Assembly: GCA_017630115.1 (NCBI GenBank)
Contig: JAGBVY010000078.1
Location: 1-12,647, forward strand
Reading direction: 5' to 3'
DNA from: Tidjanibacter sp.
GTDB lineage: Bacteria > Bacteroidota > Bacteroidia > Bacteroidales > Rikenellaceae
Length of the DNA stretch: 12,647 nucleotides
Shown here: positions 8,191 to 12,647 of the stretch, piece by piece
Numbering within the stretch: the first letter of the stretch is position 1
Layout: the number at the start of each line of letters is the position of its first letter
The notes under the pieces: generated by a model
What the model saw: only the letters and a program-made list of their open reading frames with translations
Databases searched by the model: none
What the model was told of the DNA's origin: nothing
Translations under genes and position numbers: made by a program

Positions 8191-8784
8191 TTACATCCTC
8201 TCCAAAATCTCCACAAAGGCCTTAAAGTCGGTGTGTTCTGTGACGAAGCGTTCGAATGAGTCGGCGTCGCAGCCTTTCTCGGGAGTGTCGCTCACCATCT
8301 TCATCACCAGCGTAGGCACACCCCTCTGAGAGGCAATCTGGCACACTGCCGTAGCCTCCATATCGAACAGCGCCCTCGGTGTGCCAAAGCGCTCCTTAAT
8401 CTCGCCAATCATCTCGGCTCCCACAAAGCTGTCGCCAGTGTAGATTGTGGCCTCGTCGGTGCCCAAAAGTTCGTAGGGGTCGGTAAGGAAGCTCACGCCG
8501 TCAAGCCCACCGGGGACTCTCACGTCGTGGTAGCGAGCCATCGATGGACAAACCACATCGCCCGTAGAAAACTCCTTAGAGGCAGCAGCGTAGCCCACCA
8601 CAGCCACCAAGTCGAACTTCTCCTCCTCCATGGCAAGGGCGGTGGCGGCAGCAGCATAGACCTTGCCTACATAGCCACGACGGATGGTGTAGCTATTTAG
8701 CAGTGGGTTGGGGTAGTTGTTCAGGGCTTGGAGCATATTCTCCTGCTCCGAGGCCATAGGTGTTATAACAAGAATGTTCTTCAT
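8191..8784 (-). CDS. mtn: MTA/SAH nucleosidase (Pfs-like)
   Basis: This enzyme class cleaves adenine from S-adenosylhomocysteine and methylthioadenosine, giving S-ribosylhomocysteine, the LuxS substrate. The 197-residue protein aligns by eye with E. coli MTAN: MASE at the N-terminus places Glu13 at the catalytic Glu12 position, GKVYAAAATA matches GKVAAALGAT, ARYHD is identical, YTGDSFV matches VSGDAFI, FDMEATAV (140-147) supplies the nucleoside-binding Glu143, and VSDT supplies Asp166 (E. coli Asp197). It is about 35 residues shorter than E. coli MTAN, and the TGSAGG loop reads VGYAAA. The ATG at 8784 begins the family N-terminus MKNILVITPM; upstream in-frame codons overlap luxS. The start lies 19 bases after the luxS stop. 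Another nucleoside hydrolase of the fold (for example futalosine hydrolase) is the main alternative. Confidence 0.85.
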   Translation of the reverse strand: MKNILVITPMASEQENMLQALNNYPNPLLNSYTIRRGYVGKVYAAAATALAMEEEKFDLVAVVGYAAASKEFSTGDVVCPSMARYHDVRVPGGLDGVSFLTDPYELLGTDEATIYTGDSFVGAEMIGEIKERFGTPRALFDMEATAVCQIASQRGVPTLVMKMVSDTPEKGCDADSFERFVTEHTDFKAFVEILERM

Positions 8785-8803
8785 TGTATTCTTGGTCTTA
8801 GGT

Positions 8804-9271
8804 TTACATCTGGGCCAAAATCTCGTCGAGCCACATACCATACTCCTTCAAGGCGGCGTTGCTCTCCTCTATGTTGTAGAATGTGGGGTTGCCACACTGC
8901 TCCACTGTAAGGCCGGGAATCTCGCCACTGACACGCAGCGAGGAGTGCTCTCGGCATACATCAGCCACAGCCTCCATAACCTTGCGCATAGGAGTCCATC
9001 CTTTGACTATGAGGTAGAAGCCTGTTTTGCATCCCATAGGGGCAAACGAAACTACTTTGTTGCCGAGTTTTTCGCGCAGGAAGTGAGCCATAAGGTGCTC
9101 GATGGTGTGGATAGCCTCGGGCGATAGGTAGCTCTTTTCGCGGGGTGCGCGAAATCGCATATCGTAACTTCTAAGAGGGTAGAATCCCAATGCTGTATAG
9201 GTCGAGCGGAGGTAGAAACCTCTGTCGAGGGTGGTGTGGTCCACTGCAAATGATGCAACTTTCGATTTCAT
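8804..9271 (-). CDS. luxS: S-ribosylhomocysteine lyase LuxS
   Basis: LuxS splits S-ribosylhomocysteine into homocysteine and DPD, the precursor of autoinducer-2. The 155-residue protein has the full family length. The metal site is visible as HTIEH (His55, Glu58, His59) plus Cys126 in VEQCGNP, and Cys81 in PMGCKTGFYL is the catalytic cysteine (usually CRTGFYL). The ATG at 9271 fits the family N-terminus MKSKVASFAVDHT; a further in-frame ATG at 9301 would overlap the promoter -7 box and is unlikely. It is the first gene of a run with mtn, giving both enzymes of SAH recycling in one transcript. The promoter is at 9299-9330. Confidence 0.97.
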   Translation of the reverse strand: MKSKVASFAVDHTTLDRGFYLRSTYTALGFYPLRSYDMRFRAPREKSYLSPEAIHTIEHLMAHFLREKLGNKVVSFAPMGCKTGFYLIVKGWTPMRKVMEAVADVCREHSSLRVSGEIPGLTVEQCGNPTFYNIEESNAALKEYGMWLDEILAQM

Positions 9272-9298
9272 AGCTAAATTTGTGTTTTTTCGATAGAC

Positions 9299-9330
9299 CA
9301 AAGATATATATTTTTTATATATTTGTCAAA
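9299..9330 (-). promoter_or_regulatory. Promoter of luxS-mtn operon
   Basis: On the minus strand TTTG (9330-9327) is followed after 20 bases by TATCTTTG (9306-9299), a near-perfect Bacteroidetes promoter. Transcription would start near 9293, leaving a leader of about 22 bases before luxS. The spacer contains the plus-strand -7 box assigned to menA, so the two promoters interleave. Confidence 0.7.
9318..9325 (+). promoter_or_regulatory. Candidate -7 box for menA operon
   Basis: TATATTTG matches the Bacteroidetes -7 consensus TAnnTTTG and lies 32 bases before the menA ATG. No TTTG occurs at the expected -33 spacing; T-rich sequence at 9285-9290 is the nearest candidate. The box sits inside the luxS promoter spacer. 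Confidence 0.5.
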
Positions 9331-9357
9331 TGGTTTAATAATAATACTCTTTTTACA

Positions 9358-10299
9358 ATGACAAAACATACGTTGAAGGAGTGGTATTTGGCCACTCGTC
9401 CTTGGTCGTTTCCCGCATCGGCTATGCCCGTAGCCTCCACAGTGGCCTACCTTTTTTGGGCATCGCAAACATTACAAGGAGCCCCTATTAACCTGCTTTG
9501 TGGCCTGCTTGCACTTGTAGGCATAATACTTTTCCACGCTGCTGGCAATGTCCTCTCCGACTACAACGACTTCCGCAAAGGGGTCGATACACCCGACAAT
9601 GCAATGATGTTGCCTCTGGTGAATGGCTCGTTTAAGGATGTGGAGTTTAAGCGTTATGGCATCGGCCTCCTTTTGGCAGGTTGCGCTGTGGGCTGTGCTC
9701 TCTTGTTGCTAACCCAGAGTTTGCAGCTCCTCTATGTGGGTCTGGCAGGTGGCATACTCACCGTACTCTACTCCTACCTGAAATACCGCTCGTTGGGCGA
9801 CGTTGTTATCTTGCTCAACTATGCAGTGCTGCCCATTTTAGGCACTTCGATTGTTACGGTTGGCTACGTCGATTGGTCGGCTATGGTGTTGGTAGTGCCT
9901 CTGGGTCTTATCACCGACTCTATTCTCCACATCAACAACGCTCGCGACTCTGTAAGCGACCGCGCAGCCGGCATCAACACCTTTGCTATGCGTATTGGCC
10001 CCAAGGCATCGGTTGCAATCTATAAGTTTGAGGTGCTCTTCCCATTTGTGTGGGTTGTTGTGGCAGTAGTTATGGGTTGGCTTCCCGCATTCTCAATCGT
10101 TGTTTTTGCAGTGGGTAAAGTGGCGTTGGGTATGGCCAAGACCTCCTCGAAGCTCACGAGCGAAGGGGCAGCGGCTGTGGCTACTCTCGACCAGCAGAGC
10201 GCAGGCTTGCAAGCCAAATTTAGTATGCTCATTATCGTATCTCTCGTTGTGAGCGCTTTGGTAGGCTGGGGTCCTGTGATTGATGTTCCTCTCTTTTAG
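9358..10299 (+). CDS. menA: MenA-like UbiA prenyltransferase
   Basis: A 313-residue integral membrane prenyltransferase, most likely 1,4-dihydroxy-2-naphthoate polyprenyltransferase, which attaches the isoprenoid tail in menaquinone synthesis. Both aspartate-rich motifs of the UbiA family are present: NVLSDYNDFRKGVD (64-77) and NNARDSVSDRAAG (193-205), separated by several hydrophobic helices. The N-terminal LKEWYLATRPWSFPAS is typical of MenA (ATRPxSFPxS). I chose the ATG at 9358, which starts just before this conserved segment; the in-frame ATG at 9280 would add about 26 hydrophobic/basic residues and overlap the promoter. It leads a plus-strand cluster with a CPBP protease gene (12-base gap) and pnuC. 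Another UbiA member is possible, but the motif pattern favours MenA. Confidence 0.92.
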   Translation: MTKHTLKEWYLATRPWSFPASAMPVASTVAYLFWASQTLQGAPINLLCGLLALVGIILFHAAGNVLSDYNDFRKGVDTPDNAMMLPLVNGSFKDVEFKRYGIGLLLAGCAVGCALLLLTQSLQLLYVGLAGGILTVLYSYLKYRSLGDVVILLNYAVLPILGTSIVTVGYVDWSAMVLVVPLGLITDSILHINNARDSVSDRAAGINTFAMRIGPKASVAIYKFEVLFPFVWVVVAVVMGWLPAFSIVVFAVGKVALGMAKTSSKLTSEGAAAVATLDQQSAGLQAKFSMLIIVSLVVSALVGWGPVIDVPLF

Positions 10300-10311
10300 C
10301 AACTCCTTGCG

Positions 10312-10935
10312 GTGAAAAGAATTATTCTCCCCATCCTGATTGCCACCTTATTGTGGTTTGTGATGTTCAGTCCGCTGACTGCGCCCCACCTAAATTTTTG
10401 GCTGGCAATGTCTTTGTCGGGCATTGTGTTGGCTCTCATTAGTTTCTCTTTGGGAGGAGGCTACTTGAAGAGGTCGTTGAAGGAGGATTTTCGACTCTCC
10501 GACATCCCCCTCGGTGTGGCCATTGGCGCTCTGCTGTGGGCTATCTTTTGGGTGGGCGACAAGGTTGCCGTCTGGATGTTCCCATTTGCCGAGGGGCAGA
10601 TAGGCACAATCTACGCTATGCGCGATGGTACATCGTGGACTCTCATAGGTCTGTTGCTATTCCTCGTTGTAGGGCCTGCGGAGGAGATTTTCTGGCGAGG
10701 CTATGTGCAACACTCTTTGGGCGAGAAGTTTAGCCCCACGATTGCTTTTCTGGCAACTACGGCCATATATACGCTTGTTCACATCTGGTCGCTAAACTTT
10801 ATGCTGCTTGTTGCTGCTGCTGTTGCAGGTGGCCTGTGGGGTTTGATGTACCGCCTCTGGCCCAAGCGTCTGTGGGCATTGGTGATTTCCCACGCGGTGT
10901 GGGATATGGCTGTGTTTGTTCTCTTCCCGATATAG
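10312..10935 (+). CDS. CPBP-family intramembrane metalloprotease
   Basis: A 207-residue multi-pass membrane protein of the CPBP/Abi (CAAX-processing-like) family. Conserved features are EEIFWRG (Glu124, Glu125, Arg129), the helix with LVHIW (His157) and the third motif ISHAVWD (His194, Asp198); the glutamates and histidines form the active site in characterised relatives. About six hydrophobic segments are visible. The start is GTG at 10312 (MKRIILPIL), with no ATG nearby and no clear Shine-Dalgarno; a start elsewhere cannot be excluded. It begins 12 bases after menA and ends 11 bases before the pnuC ATG, so it is probably co-transcribed. Bacterial members range from bacteriocin self-immunity to unknown roles; nothing here identifies the substrate. 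Confidence 0.88.
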   Translation: MKRIILPILIATLLWFVMFSPLTAPHLNFWLAMSLSGIVLALISFSLGGGYLKRSLKEDFRLSDIPLGVAIGALLWAIFWVGDKVAVWMFPFAEGQIGTIYAMRDGTSWTLIGLLLFLVVGPAEEIFWRGYVQHSLGEKFSPTIAFLATTAIYTLVHIWSLNFMLLVAAAVAGGLWGLMYRLWPKRLWALVISHAVWDMAVFVLFPI

Positions 10936-10939
10936 GAGG
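10934..10939 (+). promoter_or_regulatory. Strong Shine-Dalgarno deciding the pnuC start
   Basis: AGGAGG lies 7 bases before the ATG at 10947 and overlaps the stop codon of the CPBP gene. Strong Shine-Dalgarno sites are uncommon in Bacteroidetes, and this one selects 10947 over the in-frame ATG at 10836. Confidence 0.65.
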
Positions 10940-10946
10940 CTCGGTT

Positions 10947-11654
10947 ATGGGGGGCAAACGAATGGGGCTTAGGAGTTGCTTTGCCACACTTACTCCTTTT
11001 GAAAGGCGCCTTTGGATAATCTCTTTGGTGGTGGTAACGCTCTCGTTTCTGCTCTCGCCCGAGGTCGATTATCTCAATCTGCTCGCTTCGCTTATTGGCG
11101 TGACGGGGCTGATTTTTCTGGCCAAAGGTATGGTCTTGGGACAAATCATAACCATCATATTCTCTGTTCTTTACGCCATTATTTCCTACTCCTATGCCTA
11201 CTACGGCGAAGTGCTGACCTATGCGGCAATGACTCTGCCAATGGCTGTGGTGTCGTTGGTACAGTGGCTGCGACACCCATTTGAGGATAGCGGCGAGGTG
11301 GAGATTGCAAAGGTGAGGGGGTCGCAGGTGGCTGTTATGTTCCTCTTGGCCATAGCTGTGACGGTTATTTTCTACTTTGTCCTCGGTGCGCTCGGCACAG
11401 CCAATCTCTACCTTAGCACCTTTTCTGTCACAACGAGTTTTGTTGCGGTCTATCTTACCGCTCTGCGTAGTCCGCTCTACGCCTTGGGCTATTCGCTCAA
11501 CGATGTGGTGCTGATTGGCCTGTGGATTATGGCTACCATCGACAACCCCGCCTATGCTCCTATGGTTGCCTGCTTTGTGATGTTTTTGGCCAACGATATC
11601 TACGGTTACGTCAATTGGCAGCATATGCACCGCCGCCAACGCAGTGGCCGGTAA
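10947..11654 (+). CDS. pnuC: PnuC-family nicotinamide riboside transporter
   Basis: A 235-residue membrane protein of the PnuC family, which imports nicotinamide riboside (or related vitamins) by facilitated diffusion, trapped by phosphorylation inside the cell. Family marks are the central helices (AKGMVLGQIITIIFSVLYAI, then YYGEVLTYAAMTLPMAVVSLVQW) and the C-terminal signature NDIYGYVNW (near residues 216-224), which in PnuC reads NxxYGYxNW. About seven hydrophobic helices are visible. The start at 10947 is supported by a strong Shine-Dalgarno site. The last codons and the stop codon lie inside a heptamer repeat array, so the C-terminal tail RSGR may be repeat-derived. No adjacent kinase gene (nadR, thiamine or riboflavin kinase) or riboswitch points to the ligand, so PnuT- or PnuX-type substrates remain possible. 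Confidence 0.9.
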   Translation: MGGKRMGLRSCFATLTPFERRLWIISLVVVTLSFLLSPEVDYLNLLASLIGVTGLIFLAKGMVLGQIITIIFSVLYAIISYSYAYYGEVLTYAAMTLPMAVVSLVQWLRHPFEDSGEVEIAKVRGSQVAVMFLLAIAVTVIFYFVLGALGTANLYLSTFSVTTSFVAVYLTALRSPLYALGYSLNDVVLIGLWIMATIDNPAYAPMVACFVMFLANDIYGYVNWQHMHRRQRSGR

Positions 11655-11694
11655 TCAGTTATCAGTAGTCGGTAATCAGTAATCAGTAATCAGT
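11639..11694 (+). repeat. Heptamer tandem array, AATCAGT type
   Basis: Six adjacent 7-base units from 11653 to 11694 read AATCAGT, TATCAGT, AGTCGGT, AATCAGT, AATCAGT, AATCAGT. The two preceding heptamers, ACGCAGT (11639-11645) and GGCCGGT (11646-11652), keep the shared pattern xxxCxGT, so the array may begin within the last pnuC codons and contain its stop codon. Confidence 0.75.
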
Positions 11695-11712
11695 TTCGTG
11701 CCTATGGCGCAG

Positions 11713-11737
11713 GACAGACATCTGTCGGCCTTCGGCC
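11713..11737. repeat. Small adjacent hairpins between repeat arrays
   Basis: GACAGA-CA-TCTGTC (11713-11726) and GGCC-TTC-GGCC (11727-11737) are two short inverted repeats lying side by side. They could fold as RNA just after pnuC. Neither is followed by a T-run, so they are not typical terminators. Confidence 0.4.
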
Positions 11738-11755
11738 TTAGGGGAGGAAAGTATA

Positions 11756-11776
11756 AATTGAGAATTGAGAGTTGAA
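11756..11776 (+). repeat. Heptamer tandem array, AATTGAG type
   Basis: Three adjacent 7-base units: AATTGAG, AATTGAG, AGTTGAA, with a decayed fourth (AGTTTTT) after them. Same period as the arrays at 11639-11694 and 11794-11821 but a different unit sequence. Confidence 0.55.
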
Positions 11777-11793
11777 AGTTTTTTGCTTTCGGT

Positions 11794-11821
11794 CTTTCGA
11801 CGTTTGACCTTAGACGTTAGA
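11794..11821 (+). repeat. Heptamer tandem array, CGTTAGA type
   Basis: Four adjacent 7-base units: CTTTCGA, CGTTTGA, CCTTAGA, CGTTAGA. The array ends four bases before the terminator palindrome at 11825-11860. Confidence 0.55.
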
Positions 11822-11824
11822 TAA

Positions 11825-11860
11825 AAAAATAGGTGTCGAGATATCTCGACACCTATTTTT
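11825..11860. terminator. Perfect palindrome, bidirectional terminator
   Basis: A 36-base perfect palindrome: A5-T-AGGTGTCGAG, a central ATAT loop, then CTCGACACCT-A-T5. RNA from either strand folds into a 16-bp stem with a 4-base loop, whose 3' arm ends in a run of five U. It lies between convergent pnuC and the DUF3575 gene (21 bases after the latter's stop codon), so it can end both transcripts. Confidence 0.9.
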
Positions 11861-11880
11861 ATATTCTGCGTTGGCTATGC

Positions 11881-12414
11881 TTAGAACTTGTAGCTGAAAG
11901 CAACCTGTGCGCGGGGCAAAGGAAGAACAGTCCAACCACGGCCCGAGTAGCGACCTACGGCAGCACCCATACCTACGGTGCAGTCGATACCCCAGTAGGT
12001 GTTGAGCTTGAAGTAGTAACCGTAGCTTACACCAAGACCAGCAGCCTGAATGTTCTGCATATTGGTGGAGCTACCAAATGGATAGGGAGCAGAAGCCTGA
12101 CCAAAGCGAGCAGCCTCAACGAAAGCACCGAAGTGGTGGCCGTTGAAAGCACGGCAGAGGTAGTAGCGAGCCTCAGCAACAGCGTCCCAACCGTTGAGGT
12201 AAAGACCAGTGTCGCCAACACTCTTCCAAGGCGAGAAGATAACGCCAGTACCCGAAAGATCAATAGTCCACTGGGGAGCTACCGAAAACTCAGCGCCCAA
12301 GTTAACTGCGCCAATACCCAAGTAGAGGGCATTCGATTTGAGAGCACACACCTGTGCATTCGATACGGTTACAGCTGCGAAAAGCGAGATAACCAAAAGT
12401 GCAATTTTTTTCAT
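11881..12414 (-). CDS. DUF3575 family secreted/outer-membrane protein
   Basis: A 177-residue protein with a signal peptide (MKKIALLVISLFAAVTVSNA, likely cut before Gln21). The mature part fits DUF3575, a Bacteroidetes family of small barrel-like envelope proteins: KSNALYLGIGAVNLGAEF, then PQWTIDLSG, AVAEARYYLCRAFNGHHFGAF, and GVSYGYYFKLNTYWGIDCTVGMG. It ends in an aromatic beta strand (VAFSYKF) consistent with an outer-membrane barrel. The start at 12414 precisely precedes the signal sequence. The gene stands alone on the minus strand, convergent with pnuC and separated from it by the bidirectional terminator. Function of the family is unknown; some members occur near fimbrial or surface-protein genes, which I do not see here. 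Confidence 0.9.
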   Translation of the reverse strand: MKKIALLVISLFAAVTVSNAQVCALKSNALYLGIGAVNLGAEFSVAPQWTIDLSGTGVIFSPWKSVGDTGLYLNGWDAVAEARYYLCRAFNGHHFGAFVEAARFGQASAPYPFGSSTNMQNIQAAGLGVSYGYYFKLNTYWGIDCTVGMGAAVGRYSGRGWTVLPLPRAQVAFSYKF

Positions 12415-12479
12415 TGTAAAAAGTTTATTAGTTGTTAAATCTTAGTATTCGTTTTAGTTATGCTTGCGCATAATCGTGT

Positions 12480-12544
12480 CAAAGGTAATACTTTTTTTTA
12501 ATACCACATAGCAAAGTTACTAAACTTTTTTGAAAAATAGTCAA
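12480..12544 (-). promoter_or_regulatory. Candidate tandem promoters for the DUF3575 gene
   Basis: Two exact -7 matches (TAnnTTTG) lie upstream on the minus strand: TACCTTTG (12487-12480) and TAACTTTG (12519-12512). The upstream one has a TTG at 12544-12542 with a 22-base spacer; the downstream one would use the TTTG of the first box with a 24-base spacer, longer than usual. A leader of about 60-90 bases results. Either or both may be used. Confidence 0.45.
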
Positions 12545-12647
12545 TAATTGGATAAAATAGCAAGAAAACATTTTCGAGCCAAGCGAGAATAGGGGCAATA
12601 ACCGTGCATTTTATTGGTTGAGTAGAAAAAATAGGGGTTAAACTAAA

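Noticed and set aside
10836..10946. Upstream start for pnuC at 10836
   Set aside because: It would overlap the CPBP gene by 100 bases and add a non-conserved tail; the ATG at 10947 has a strong Shine-Dalgarno site and fits the family start.
10779..11639. Long minus-strand open frame (286 codons) opposite the CPBP gene and pnuC
   Set aside because: The translation is rich in His, Gln, Arg and Lys with no family resemblance, and it lies antisense to well-supported membrane protein genes; it reads as a codon-bias shadow.
11639..11821. CRISPR array
   Set aside because: The repeats are 7 bases long and adjacent, with no unique spacers and no cas genes nearby.
11833..12438. Plus-strand open frame (201 codons) opposite the DUF3575 gene
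   Set aside because: It starts inside the terminator palindrome and is antisense to a gene with a clear signal peptide and family match; the product is low-complexity.

Overview
The window looks like a Bacteroidales chromosome segment. A Rikenellaceae/Alistipes-like host is possible but not proven. The main evidence is the protein families present (DUF5689 lipoproteins beside an outer-membrane barrel, a DUF3575 protein) and several sites matching the Bacteroidetes promoter form TTTG-N19-20-TAnnTTTG. Recognised genes are a DNA cytosine methyltransferase, obg, two DUF5689 lipoproteins with a TonB-receptor-like barrel, rpiB, an unrecognised membrane/coiled-coil protein, an MTA/SAH nucleosidase gene, luxS, a menA-like prenyltransferase gene, a CPBP-family membrane protease gene, pnuC and a DUF3575 gene.

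Layout. (1) 14-1300 (-) is a visibly AT-rich cytosine-5 methyltransferase at the left edge, followed by about 300 bases of AT-rich non-coding DNA; this looks like the end of an acquired restriction-modification or similar accessory island. (2) 1599-6546 (-) holds a tight three-gene envelope operon (receptor-like barrel, then two overlapping paralogous DUF5689 lipoproteins), then obg with its own well-formed promoter that starts inside the last codons of the second lipoprotein gene. (3) 6636-9271 (-) is a close-packed run luxS, mtn, unknown membrane protein, rpiB. LuxS and Mtn are consecutive steps of S-adenosylhomocysteine recycling. The unknown gene is more AT-rich than its neighbours. (4) 9272-9357 is a divergent promoter region in which the luxS and menA promoter elements interleave. 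(5) 9358-11654 (+) is menA, a CPBP protease gene and pnuC, very probably co-transcribed. (6) 11655-11880 holds three different heptanucleotide tandem arrays, small hairpins and a perfect 36-base palindrome that can terminate both converging transcripts. (7) 11881-12414 (-) is a secreted DUF3575 protein with candidate promoters upstream.

Most of the window is ordinary chromosomal housekeeping and envelope content. The items that best deserve a second look are the barrel/lipoprotein operon with a residual plug region and a tandem lipoprotein duplication, the period-7 repeat arrays that run into the end of pnuC, the unknown coiled-coil membrane protein embedded in the luxS-mtn-rpiB run, and the AT-rich methyltransferase at the edge. 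I did not find a clear new defence or mobile system.
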